Below, in pieces: positions 56,676 through 64,000 of a stretch of 64,000 nt of DNA. The stretch spans positions 1 to 64,000 of the forward strand of contig JAVEZY010000011.1 of assembly GCA_034002745.1 (NCBI GenBank), in the 5' to 3' direction. The notes beneath the pieces are model-generated. The model had not been told where the DNA came from and searched no databases. It saw only the letters and a list, made by a program, of their open reading frames with translations. This DNA comes from JAITWN01 sp034002745 (GTDB lineage: Bacteria; Pseudomonadota; Gammaproteobacteria; SZUA-140). Both the position numbers and the translations under genes were made by a program. Each line of letters begins with the position of its first letter. Within the stretch, counting starts at the first letter, position 1.

Positions 56676-57733
56676 TGCCCGAGGCTCCGCAGCAACTCCG
56701 CCAGCGGGATGGTGCCGTCGTCGACGGCGACGACCCGCACGGGATCCCCGTCGCGCGCGCGCGTGGTGCCGTGGACGATGATCTGGTCGCCGGCCTCGAC
56801 GCCCTCGCGGATCTCCACTTCACCCGGACGACGGGCGCCGATGCGGATCTCCCGCCGTTCGGCGCGGTTCCCCGTGACCACCAGGACATAGTGACGCTCG
56901 CCGAGCTGCAGCAGGGTCTCCTCGGGCAGTCTGACGCTGCGGCGCGGATTCTTCGACAGCGCGACTTCCATCAGCAGGCCGGGGCGGAGCACGCGGTCCG
57001 GATTGGGAAGATGCGCGCGGATGCGTATCGAACGGGTGACCGGATCGACGCGGCTGTCGATCACGGCGACCTCGCCCTCGAAGGTCCGGCCCGAAAGCGC
57101 GGGGGCCCTGGCCACGATGCGCAATCCTGGGCGCAGCGCTTCGAGGAAGGTGGCCGGGACCGTGAATTCAAGTTTCATCACCCGGTCGTCGTCGAGCGTG
57201 GTGATGATGTCGCCCGGTTCGACCAGCGCCCCAACGCTGATGTTGCGCAGGCCAAGGACGCCGGCAAAGGGAGCGCGCAGCGTGCGATCGGAGAGGCGGG
57301 CTTCCAGGGACCGTACGCGGGCCTGTCCGGCTTCCCACTCGCGCTGTCGTTCGTCCACCAGGGAGAGTGCCGCCTGGCCCTGGGCCTGCAGCGTCTTGAG
57401 TCGCTCGTACTGGCGCTGCGCCTCGGCGGACAGCACCCGTGCCTCTTCCAGCAATGCGCGCTCTTCGCGGTCGTTCAGTTCGACCAGCACCTGTCCGGCC
57501 GGGACCCGATCGCCATCATCGAAGTGAATGGCGGCGACCGTCTCGGTGACGGTGGAGGACACGGTGACCGATTCGAAGGCGAGCAGGGTGCCCAGCGCCT
57601 CCACGCGATCCTCGAATGGAGCGAGTCGCGCCTCGGTCACGATGACGGGAATGGCATCCTCACCCGCGGCGGCAGGCAAGCGGATAAGCAGGATCAGCAT
57701 TGCTGCTGCGATCAGCATGAAGCGGCTGCCCAC
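56672..57733 (-). CDS. RND efflux periplasmic adaptor (membrane fusion protein)
   Basis: 353 residues from a GTG at 57733: AGGAG lies 7 bases before it. The frame continues to 57784, but the next ATG is at 57718. A signal peptide (MLIAAAMLILLIRLPAAAG) precedes a hairpin-barrel-beta structure: GDRVPAGQVLVELNDREERA, RTLRAPFAGVLGLRNISVGA and VSSTVTETVAAIHFDDGD. It would link the RND subunit to an outer-membrane channel such as TolC. Stop overlaps the RND start by 4 bases. Confidence 0.93.
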   Translation of the reverse strand: MGSRFMLIAAAMLILLIRLPAAAGEDAIPVIVTEARLAPFEDRVEALGTLLAFESVTVSSTVTETVAAIHFDDGDRVPAGQVLVELNDREERALLEEARVLSAEAQRQYERLKTLQAQGQAALSLVDERQREWEAGQARVRSLEARLSDRTLRAPFAGVLGLRNISVGALVEPGDIITTLDDDRVMKLEFTVPATFLEALRPGLRIVARAPALSGRTFEGEVAVIDSRVDPVTRSIRIRAHLPNPDRVLRPGLLMEVALSKNPRRSVRLPEETLLQLGERHYVLVVTGNRAERREIRIGARRPGEVEIREGVEAGDQIIVHGTTRARDGDPVRVVAVDDGTIPLAELLRSLGQ

Positions 57734-57927
57734 GACGCTCTCCTGGAGATTGATGATTTGGCCTGTTATCGACCGTGCGGACACGTTCTTGCTATGCAGG
57801 ATCCCGCGACACTAGCAGAGGTGGCGGAGGTGGACAACCGCTTGGGGGTCGCGCGGCGTCAGGTGGCGGCGCGTCGGCACCGCCGCCACCCGCGAAGCGT
57901 CGTTCGCGGATGGTGCGGGCCGGAACA

Positions 57928-58191
57928 TCAGTGGGAGTGGTCGTGCGGTTCCTGCTCGTGACCCGGATGAGCGTGCTGGTGTTCGTTCAACTCACTCTTG
58001 TCATGGGAATGGCCATGGCCGGCATCGTCGTCATGGCTATGCGAATGGCTGTGCGCGTGCGCATGATCGTGCGCATGCACATGCTGGTGCGGGTGCGCGT
58101 GACGGGTGCCATCGGCATGGGCATGGTCGTGCTCGTGATCGTGCTTGTGCTCGTGGCCATGTTCATGCTCGTGATCGTGATCGCCTTTCAT
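57928..58191 (-). CDS. Extremely histidine-rich small protein
   Basis: 87 residues, of which 33 are histidine (38 per cent) and many others Asp or Glu. The pattern is long H-D/E-H and A-H/S-H runs (DHEHEHGHEHKHDHEHDHAH), with a second His cluster near the C-terminus. There is no signal peptide, so it is probably cytoplasmic. GAGGAG 9 bases before the ATG and a free-standing frame support a real gene. It would bind Ni, Zn, Co or Cu strongly, like the Hpn-type or HypB tails of other bacteria (from memory). It lies 194 bases before the RND adaptor on the same strand; it may be linked or just a neighbour. Metal identity is unknown. Confidence 0.75.
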   Translation of the reverse strand: MKGDHDHEHEHGHEHKHDHEHDHAHADGTRHAHPHQHVHAHDHAHAHSHSHSHDDDAGHGHSHDKSELNEHQHAHPGHEQEPHDHSH

Positions 58192-58239
58192 GCGTCTTCT
58201 CCTCGGGTTGGTTGATGATTGCCGGTGATGTCGCGCTGT

Positions 58240-58446
58240 TCAACGCTTGCGCAGGAACTTCGCCTTCCGTAGAGGAATGACGCGCCCGTCGCAGGAGGGC
58301 AGGAACGGCCCCTGTCCGGTGGCGGACCGGAAGGATTCGTGCTCTGCCGAACGAACCCGCCCCTTTGATCGGCCAGCCGGGTCGGCATCTGAAGTCGGGG
58401 GCGGAAAAAAGCGCTGGAGAAAGCGCCCGAACGGAGACTGTCTCAT
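58240..58446 (-). CDS. Possible small basic protein of unknown function
   Basis: 68 residues from the ATG at 58446, preceded by GGGAGGG at a good distance. It starts MRQSPFGRFLQRFFPPP and ends LRKAKFLRKR, with no recognised domain. It lies 48 bases before the His-rich gene on the same strand and may be co-transcribed with it. In a GC-rich genome a frame of this length can be chance, so this is a candidate only. Confidence 0.4.
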   Translation of the reverse strand: MRQSPFGRFLQRFFPPPTSDADPAGRSKGRVRSAEHESFRSATGQGPFLPSCDGRVIPLRKAKFLRKR

Positions 58447-58582
58447 AGGTATCCCTCCCTTGAGGTGGCTCGTGGAGCATAACGCCATCGGTGGGAGGAA
58501 TCAACAAGAATACCTACCGTTGCTCGGTCGCGGAAACGCGGACTGCACGGGGGAGAGTCCACAAGGGCTACAACAGGGGACC

Positions 58583-58616
58583 GGAAGGGACTGTCCCCTG
58601 TGGGACTGTCCCTTCC
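58583..58616. repeat. Palindromic element GGAAGGGAC...GTCCCTTCC
   Basis: GGAAGGGAC (58583-58591) and GTCCCTTCC (58608-58616) are perfect inverted copies with a GGGACTGTCCC-like centre. Similar short GGGACAGTCCC palindromes are widely spread in gammaproteobacteria (from memory). It sits 22 bases left of the YccA-gene terminator. Confidence 0.6.
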
Positions 58617-58630
58617 AGTCCCTCCCGCGG

Positions 58631-58660
58631 AAAAAAGAAAGGCCCCGGTGAGGGGCCTTT
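58631..58660 (-). terminator. Rho-independent terminator of the YccA-like gene
   Basis: Read leftwards, AAAGGCCCC and GGGGCCTTT form a perfect 9-bp stem (58638-58660) with a five-base loop, followed by CTTTTTT (58637-58631). It lies 22 bases after the stop of the Bax-inhibitor-1 gene. Confidence 0.88.
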
Positions 58661-58682
58661 CGGAGGCGTGCGCCGTGCGTGC

Positions 58683-59351
58683 TCAGTCTTCGCCGTTGAA
58701 GGCGCCAAGCAGGTGCAGCAGGCTGGTGAACAGATTGTAGATGCTGACGTAGAGCGACACGGTGGCCAGGATGTAGTTGGATTCGCCACCATGGACCAGC
58801 TGGCTGGTCTGCCACAGGATGTAACCCGACATCAGCAGCACGAACATCGCCGACATCGCCAGGCTCACGGCGGGCAGGGAGAAGATCACTGCCGCCAGCG
58901 CGCCGAGGAAGGCCACCAGGATGCCGACGAAAAGGAAGCCGCCGAGGAAGCTGAAATCCTTGCGCGTGGTCAGCGCGTAGGCCGACAGCCCGAGGAAGAT
59001 GATCCCGGTGCCGCCGAGGGCGGTCATCACCAGCTGGCTGCCATTGGGCAGGGCCAGATAGGCGCTCAGGATGGGGCCGAGGGTGAACCCCATGAAGCCG
59101 GTCAGGGCGAACACGGCCGCCAGACCCCAGGCGCTGTTCTGCAGCTTGTGGGTGAGGAACAGCAGTCCGAAATACCCTACCAGGGTAATGATCAGACCCG
59201 GATGCGGCAGCTTGAGCGCCATCGAGAGGCCCGCGGTCAGGGCGCTGAATATCAGTGTCATCGACAGCAGGGCGTAGGTGTTGCGGATCAGCCGGTTCTC
59301 ACTCAGGACCGAAGCTGGTGCGCGCGCGATCGAGCTCTGCGGCAAATTCAT
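58683..59351 (-). CDS. yccA: Bax inhibitor-1/YccA family membrane protein
   Basis: 222 residues with seven hydrophobic helices. Start MNLPQSSIARAPASVLSENR, then LIRNTYALLSMTLIFSALTA, the family hallmark. GFMGFTLGPILSAYLALPNG and the pH-sensing Asp in the last loops are present. In E. coli YccA is a substrate and modulator of FtsH, and HflK/HflC bind FtsH, whose genes end this window. A terminator follows. The gene is divergent from tRNA-Ser. Confidence 0.94.
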   Translation of the reverse strand: MNLPQSSIARAPASVLSENRLIRNTYALLSMTLIFSALTAGLSMALKLPHPGLIITLVGYFGLLFLTHKLQNSAWGLAAVFALTGFMGFTLGPILSAYLALPNGSQLVMTALGGTGIIFLGLSAYALTTRKDFSFLGGFLFVGILVAFLGALAAVIFSLPAVSLAMSAMFVLLMSGYILWQTSQLVHGGESNYILATVSLYVSIYNLFTSLLHLLGAFNGED

Positions 59352-59489
59352 GGGTCGTCAGACTCCTTGTTGAAAAAATACTGGAGTGAATATATAGGTC
59401 ATATCGCGAGGATACAAGCCAGGCAGGCGGCGGATGCCGCGAGGCGGCGCATGCGGTAGAATGCCGCGCGGGGACAATTTCCTGTCTCA

Positions 59490-59577
59490 GGAAGAGTGGC
59501 CGAGCGGTTGAAGGCACCGGTCTTGAAAACCGGCAATGGGCAACCATTCGTGGGTTCGAATCCCACCTCTTCCGCCA
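59490..59577 (+). tRNA. serT: tRNA-Ser (UGA anticodon)
   Basis: 88 nt with an encoded CCA. The acceptor GGAAGAG pairs with CTCTTCC, followed by G and CCA. The anticodon stem CCGGT/ACCGG carries the loop CTTGAAA with anticodon TGA (59524-59526). The T arm has GTGGGTTCGAATCCCAC, and the extra arm is long, as in serine tRNAs. It reads UCA, UCG and, with modification, other UCN codons. Confidence 0.97.
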
Positions 59578-59678
59578 GATTGGCTGCTGGCAGACGTCGA
59601 TGCAATGGAGTCCGGCGACACCCCAAGGTACCCCGGCGCGCGCCGCCGACTTCAGATGCTCCGGTCTCCCCGACCGCC

Positions 59679-59768
59679 TCAGGCGGCCAGGAAGATTCCC
59701 ATGATCACCCAGCCCGTAAACAGGGCGATCAGTCCAAACACCACGTAGTACAGCGGGTTGTATCTCAT
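59679..59768 (-). CDS. Possible 29-residue single-helix membrane peptide
   Basis: An ATG at 59768 with GGAGG five bases before it opens a 29-codon frame. It encodes MRYNPLYYVVFGLIALFTGW and ends VIMGIFLAA: a single hydrophobic helix with an aromatic N-terminus. The stop is TGA at 59681-59679. It is too short for normal gene finders. A second ATG directly upstream (59771) is possible. It lies between tRNA-Ser and miaA. It has the look of a small membrane regulator, but the function is unknown. Confidence 0.5.
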   Translation of the reverse strand: MRYNPLYYVVFGLIALFTGWVIMGIFLAA

Positions 59769-59833
59769 CATGACCTCCATGCCAGTCCCTGGCCACGCTG
59801 TTTCCACCTGGATCTGAAATGGGGGCGGAAGGT

Positions 59834-60793
59834 ATGGATCAAAAGCAAGCGGCCGTGATGTTTCTGATGGGGCCGACGGCCTGCGGCAAGACCGATCTCG
59901 CCGTCGAACTGGTGCGCCGGTTTCCTTTCGAGATCGTGAGCGTCGACTCGGCGATGGTCTATCGTGGAATGGACATCGGTACCGCCAAGCCCGACGCCGA
60001 GACGCTGCGGCTGGCGCCTCATCGTCTGATCGACGTCTGCGATCCTGCCGAAGCCTATTCGGCCGCCCGCTTCCGCGAGGATGCCTTGCGGGAAATCGCG
60101 GCGGTGCATGCCGCCGGGCGGATCCCGCTGCTGGTCGGCGGCACCATGCTCTATTTCCGGGCGCTGGAGCAGGGGCTGTCCGTGCTGCCGGCGGCCGACC
60201 CGGCGCTGCGCGTGCGTCTGGAGGAGGAGGCGCGGCTGCATGGCTGGGCGTTCCTTCATGCCCGTCTGGCTGCCGTCGATCCGGTCGCGGCGGCGCGCAT
60301 CCATCCCAATGATCCGCAGCGCATCCAGCGCGCGCTCGAAGTCTGGGAATTGACCAGGCGTCCGCTCAGTGAATTGCAGCGCGCGGGTCGGGATGAACCC
60401 TTGCCGTTCAGTGTGGTCAAAGCGCAGGTCTTTCCCGAGGATCGTGACCGGCTGCACGCGCGCATCGAGGAACGCTTCCGGCTCATGCTGGAACTGGGGC
60501 TGTGGGAGGAGGTCGAGAGACTGTATGCCCGTGGGGACCTGGATCCATCGATGCCTTCGGTCAGGGCGGTCGGTTATCGCCAGTTGTGGCGGCATCTCGC
60601 CGGCGAGATCGGGCGCGAAGAGGCTGTCCGCGCCGGAATCATCGCCACGCGCCAGCTTGCAAAGCGCCAGATGACCTGGCTGCGCGGAGATACGGGCGGT
60701 CACGTATTCACGGCTTCGGGCGAGCGAACCATGCGAAATGTAGTGGAATTGGTCGATAACACCCTTCGCGTTACGGGGTGTGTGCGGAAGTGA
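59834..60793 (+). CDS. miaA: tRNA dimethylallyltransferase MiaA
   Basis: 319 residues from the ATG at 59834 (MDQKQAAVMFLMGPTACGKT); an ATG at 59819 would add 5 residues. Walker-type GPTACGKTDLAVELVRRFP, then SVDSAMVYRGMDIGTAKP, HRLIDVCDPAEAYSAARF and QLAKRQMTWLRGD are family segments. It adds dimethylallyl to A37 of tRNAs that read UNN codons. First gene of miaA-hfq-hflX-hflK-hflC. Confidence 0.97.
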   Translation: MDQKQAAVMFLMGPTACGKTDLAVELVRRFPFEIVSVDSAMVYRGMDIGTAKPDAETLRLAPHRLIDVCDPAEAYSAARFREDALREIAAVHAAGRIPLLVGGTMLYFRALEQGLSVLPAADPALRVRLEEEARLHGWAFLHARLAAVDPVAAARIHPNDPQRIQRALEVWELTRRPLSELQRAGRDEPLPFSVVKAQVFPEDRDRLHARIEERFRLMLELGLWEEVERLYARGDLDPSMPSVRAVGYRQLWRHLAGEIGREEAVRAGIIATRQLAKRQMTWLRGDTGGHVFTASGERTMRNVVELVDNTLRVTGCVRK

Positions 60794-60883
60794 TAGAATC
60801 ATTCCACGAGAAGGAAGCCGGACACGGACCAGCTCAGGATGAATCCCATCGAACAGGCGGGCGACAATAAGGAGAATCACAAA

Positions 60884-61123
60884 ATGGCCAAAGGGCAGAC
60901 GTTGCAGGACCCCTTCTTGAACGCACTGCGCAAGGAACACGTGCCCGTTTCCATCTATCTCGTCAACGGAATCAAGCTGCAGGGACAGATCGAGTCCTTC
61001 GATCAGTTCGTGGTGCTGCTGAAGAACTCCGTCAGCCAGATGGTGTACAAGCATGCGATCTCGACCATCGTGCCTGCACGCAACATCAAGACGCCGCTTG
61101 CGGACGACGGCCATGGCGACTGA
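60884..61123 (+). CDS. hfq: RNA chaperone Hfq
   Basis: 79 residues from the ATG at 60884, with AAGGAGAATCACAAA before it. Sm1 (QDPFLNALRKEHVPVSIYLV) and Sm2 (KNSVSQMVYKHAISTIVPA) motifs are intact; the ring of six binds small RNAs and their mRNA targets. The C-terminal tail is short (IKTPLADDGHGD), unlike the long tail of E. coli. Confidence 0.98.
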   Translation: MAKGQTLQDPFLNALRKEHVPVSIYLVNGIKLQGQIESFDQFVVLLKNSVSQMVYKHAISTIVPARNIKTPLADDGHGD

Positions 61124-61149
61124 CGCCCCCAGAGGGGAACACCTAGCCA

Positions 61150-62493
61150 TTGTTTGAAAGACCTCAAACCGGCACGCGGGCCGTGCTGGTCCAGCTGGAT
61201 CTGCGTTCCGACCGCGAGTCGGGCAGCCGGGAAGAATTCGAGCAGCTCGCCGTTTCCGCCGGGGTCATTCCCGTGGCCATGGTGGGCGGCTCGCGTGACC
61301 GGCCCGATCCGAAATTCTTCATCGGCAGCGGCAAGGTCCAGGAACTGCAGCAGCAGGTGGAGGATGCGGGAGCCGATCTGGTGCTCATCGATCATCCCCT
61401 GAGCCCGATCCAGGAGCGCAACCTGGAACGGGAGCTGAAGTGCCGGGTGGTCGATCGCACCGGACTCATCCTCGACATCTTCGCCCAGCGCGCGCGCACC
61501 TCCGAGGGCAAGCTGCAGGTCGAACTGGCCCAGCTCAAGCACCTCGCCACGCGCCTGGTGCGGGGATGGTCGCATCTGGAACGGCAGAAGGGCGGTATCG
61601 GGCTGCGCGGCCCCGGTGAAACCCAGCTCGAAACCGATCGTCGCCTGATCGGCAAGCGCATTCGCCAGCTGAACAAGCGCATCGAGGGCGTGCGCCGCCA
61701 CCGCGAACTCGGGCGCAGCGCTCGCCGCAAGGCCACGGTGCGCGGCGTTTCGCTGGTCGGCTATACCAACGCCGGCAAGTCGACCCTGTTCAACCGCCTG
61801 ACCGGAGCGCGGGTGTACGAGGCGGATCAGCTGTTCGCGACGCTGGATCCCACGCTGCGCCGCATCTCCGTGCCCGGCGTGGAAAGCGTGGTGCTCGCCG
61901 ACACGGTGGGATTCATCAGCGATCTTCCGCCGGATCTGGTCGCGGCTTTTCGCGCCACGCTGGAAGAGACGCTCGAAGCCGATCTGCTGCTGCATGTGAT
62001 CGACGCTCACGACGAGGACCGTGCGCGTCAGATCGATGAAGTGAACGGTATCCTGGAGGATATCGGCGCCGGCGAAGTGCCGCAGATCCAGGTCTACAAC
62101 AAGATCGATCTGCGCGAGGACGCCGAGCCGCGCATCGATCGTGACGAGGAAGGGCGTCCGCATCGCGTGTGGCTCTCGGCCCGCGACGGAACGGGCATCG
62201 ATCTGCTGCGCACGGCGATCGCCGAGCGCCTCGGCAGCAGCGAAACCTCTTCGATGGGGCGCTGCTATCGCGTACGTCTGGCTTCTGATGCCGGACGCGT
62301 CCACGCGCTGCTTTTCGAATGGAAGGCGGTGCGCGGCGAAAGCGTGAACGAGCAGGGCGAATGGCTCATGAATACCGAACTGACGCCGGCGATGGCGGAA
62401 TATCTGCGTCGCCAGCCGGGGTGCGAAGTGGAGGCTGTCGAGCGCTTCGCTTGCGACCTGACGGCAGGCACCCTAAAATCTGCGACCGGATGA
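61150..62493 (+). CDS. hflX: Ribosome-associated GTPase HflX
   Basis: 447 residues from a TTG start (MFERPQTGTRAVLVQLDL aligns with the E. coli start). G motifs: GYTNAGKSTLFNRLTGA (G1), ADTVGFISDLP (G3) and YNKIDL (G4). The N-terminal HflX domain contains the glycine-rich hinge GIGLRGPGETQLETDRR. It splits stalled or hibernating ribosomes. 26 bases after hfq. Confidence 0.97.
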   Translation: MFERPQTGTRAVLVQLDLRSDRESGSREEFEQLAVSAGVIPVAMVGGSRDRPDPKFFIGSGKVQELQQQVEDAGADLVLIDHPLSPIQERNLERELKCRVVDRTGLILDIFAQRARTSEGKLQVELAQLKHLATRLVRGWSHLERQKGGIGLRGPGETQLETDRRLIGKRIRQLNKRIEGVRRHRELGRSARRKATVRGVSLVGYTNAGKSTLFNRLTGARVYEADQLFATLDPTLRRISVPGVESVVLADTVGFISDLPPDLVAAFRATLEETLEADLLLHVIDAHDEDRARQIDEVNGILEDIGAGEVPQIQVYNKIDLREDAEPRIDRDEEGRPHRVWLSARDGTGIDLLRTAIAERLGSSETSSMGRCYRVRLASDAGRVHALLFEWKAVRGESVNEQGEWLMNTELTPAMAEYLRRQPGCEVEAVERFACDLTAGTLKSATG

Positions 62494-62551
62494 TGCGAGA
62501 CCGATCAAGCACATGAAACCTCAGGAAGAAGCAAAAGGAACGGCACAGCCG

Positions 62552-63796
62552 ATGGCCTGGAACGAACCCGGTGGTTCGCGCGGCGGCAAGGATCCGTGGG
62601 GCGGCCAGGGTAACGGCCAGCAGCAGGGACCACCCGACCTCGACGAAGTCGTGCGCAAACTGCAGGACAAGATCGGCGGAATCTTCGGCGGCCGTGGCCG
62701 CGGTGGTTCCGGCGGCGCCGGCGGGGGCGGGGGCGGCAAGGGAAGTGGCCGCGCGGCCTCGTTCAGCATCGGCACCATCGTGCTGGTGGTGCTCGGCCTG
62801 TGGGGCATATCGGGGTTCTATATCGTCAACGAAGGCAGCCAGGGCGTGGTGCTGCGCTTCGGCCAGTTCCAGCAGAGCGTCGGTGCCGGTCTGCACTGGC
62901 GCATCCCGTATCCGGTGGAGTCGGTCGAGGTCGTCAACGTCGACCAGATCCGCACCGCGGAGATCGGCTACCGCTCCACGACCCAGGGTGGTCGCGCGCT
63001 GCCTGGCGAGTCACTGATGCTTACCCAGGACGAGAACATCGTCGACATCAAGCTCGCCATCCAGTACCGCATCAAGGACGCCAAGGATTATCTGTTCAAT
63101 GTCGCCGAGCCCGATCTGACGCTGGCCCAGGCCGCGGAAAGCGCGCTGCGCGAGGTGATCGGCAAGAGCACCATGGATTTCGTGCTCACCGAAGGCCGTG
63201 CCGAGATCGTGGCGCGGGTCAACGGGCTGATCCAGGACATTCTCGACAACTACCAGGCCGGTCTGCATCTCACCAGCGTGAACATGCAGGACGCACAGCC
63301 GCCGGAAGAAGTGCAGCACGCCTTCGACGATGCCGTGAAGGCGCGCGAGGACGAGGAACGCCTGCGCAACGAGGCCGAAACCTACTCCAACGACATTTTG
63401 CCGCGCGCCCGCGGTCAGGCCGCGCGCCTGATCGAGGAAGCCAACGCCTACCAGGCGCAGGTGATCGCGCAGGCCGAAGGTGACGCGAGCCGCTTCAGCC
63501 AGGTGCTCGAGGAATATCGTCGTGCGCCGGGCATCCTGCGCGAGCGCATGTACATCGAAACGATCGAGTCCGTCATGCAGAATGTGAGCAAGGTCATCGT
63601 GGACGTCGAAGGCGGCAACAACATGCTGTTCCTGCCCATCGACCGTCTGATCAGCGGCGAGCTTTCCGGCCAGACCGGGGGCGGGGCGGGCAGCCCGTCC
63701 CGCAGCGCGGGCACGGGCAGTTCGGGAGCGCCGATGCCGCTCGACACGGGTGGAGATCGCGCCCGATCCAGCCTGCGTGACAGGGGAGTACGCTGA
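62552..63796 (+). CDS. hflK: FtsH modulator HflK
   Basis: 414 residues from the ATG at 62552 (MAWNEPGGSRGGKDPWG), which aligns with the E. coli start; the frame begins at 62513. A Gly/Asn-rich cytoplasmic stretch is followed by one membrane helix (SIGTIVLVVLGLWGISGFYI) and an SPFH/band-7 domain outside (VNEGSQGVVLRFGQFQQSVG). HflK and HflC form a cage around FtsH. One base overlaps hflC. Confidence 0.96.
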   Translation: MAWNEPGGSRGGKDPWGGQGNGQQQGPPDLDEVVRKLQDKIGGIFGGRGRGGSGGAGGGGGGKGSGRAASFSIGTIVLVVLGLWGISGFYIVNEGSQGVVLRFGQFQQSVGAGLHWRIPYPVESVEVVNVDQIRTAEIGYRSTTQGGRALPGESLMLTQDENIVDIKLAIQYRIKDAKDYLFNVAEPDLTLAQAAESALREVIGKSTMDFVLTEGRAEIVARVNGLIQDILDNYQAGLHLTSVNMQDAQPPEEVQHAFDDAVKAREDEERLRNEAETYSNDILPRARGQAARLIEEANAYQAQVIAQAEGDASRFSQVLEEYRRAPGILRERMYIETIESVMQNVSKVIVDVEGGNNMLFLPIDRLISGELSGQTGGGAGSPSRSAGTGSSGAPMPLDTGGDRARSSLRDRGVR

Positions 63797-64000
63797 TGAA
63801 ACGCGCCGGATCGATCACATTGATACTGGTGGTGGCCCTGCTGGTGCTGGCCGCGTTCTCCCTGTTCACGGTCAAGGAGTGGGAGCGGGCGATCCTGTTC
63901 CAGTTCGGAGAGATCGTGCGCTCCGACTATGAGCCCGGGCTGCATTTCAAGATTCCGCTGATCCAGAACGTGCGCAAGTACAATGGCCGCATCATGACCA
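63796..64000 (+). CDS. hflC: FtsH modulator HflC, N-terminal part (runs off the right edge)
   Basis: The ATG overlaps the hflK stop (TGATG). 68 codons are seen: a membrane helix (ITLILVVALLVLAAFSLFTV) and the start of the band-7 domain (VKEWERAILFQFGEIVRSDY). The usual partner of HflK; the rest is outside the window. Confidence 0.95.
   Translation, partial: MKRAGSITLILVVALLVLAAFSLFTVKEWERAILFQFGEIVRSDYEPGLHFKIPLIQNVRKYNGRIMT

Noticed and set aside
58240..58651. 134-codon plus-strand frame overlapping the small minus-strand gene
   Set aside because: No ribosome site and low-complexity product; the minus frame has the better start, though it is also unproven.

Overview
The window is a 64 kb piece of a GC-rich chromosome. 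It contains one 100-N scaffold gap (5847-5946) and breaks off inside genes at both ends. The gene content and order point to a gammaproteobacterium: ffs-dnaX-ybaB-recR, rsgA-orn, queG-nnr-tsaE-amiB-mutL, miaA-hfq-hflX-hflK-hflC, ftsK-lolA-rarA-crcB, trxB-aat-bpt-infA-clpA/clpS-csp-icd-mnmA-hflD-purB. The species cannot be fixed from the sequence alone. Order comparisons with E. coli and Pseudomonas are from memory. Nearly all of the sequence is coding; no transposase, prophage or CRISPR array was seen.

Region 1 (1-5811): the first 76 residues of a TonB-dependent receptor run off the left edge. TrkH (K+ uptake), the 4.5S SRP RNA, DnaX, YbaB, RecR and an unrecognised four-helix membrane protein follow.

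Region 2 (6120-22227) is the accessory core, a metal or metalloporphyrin acquisition island. On the minus strand, two adjacent TonB-dependent receptors (one with an N-terminal STN signalling domain) are followed by four tightly packed genes: a polytopic membrane protein, an ExbB/TolQ/MotA-like proton-channel protein, a DUF2149-like one-helix protein and an exported, C-terminally anchored CobN-family protein. This gene set resembles the hmuSTUV genes of Bacteroidetes haem uptake, where the CobN-like HmuS has been linked to iron removal from haem. Divergently, the plus strand carries a small Cys/His protein, an outer-membrane barrel protein and a ZnuA/ZnuB-type binding protein and permease with no ATPase gene beside them. 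A FecI/FecR pair follows on the minus strand and is the obvious candidate regulator through the STN receptor.

Region 3 (22341-31570) holds housekeeping genes: rsgA, orn, a predicted triheme cytochrome c, queG, nnr, tsaE, amiB and mutL.

Region 4 (31635-59577) is a block of about 28 kb lying between mutL and miaA, which are neighbours in E. coli. It carries crcB, rarA, lolA, ftsK, trxB, a DUF482-type protein, aat, bpt, infA, clpA, clpS, csp, icd, mnmA, hflD, purB, serS, cysG, a SulP transporter, an RND efflux pair, a strikingly His-rich 87-residue protein, a Bax-inhibitor-1/YccA protein and tRNA-Ser(UGA). Its order looks like a circular permutation of the Pseudomonas arrangement.

Region 5 (59679-64000): a possible 29-residue membrane peptide, then miaA, hfq, hflX, hflK and the start of hflC.

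Several gene ends carry palindromic REP-like elements, some with a GGGGTCAGACC core and purine-rich arms. The scaffold gap lies in one of them and is flanked by a perfect 127-bp duplication that looks like an assembly artefact.
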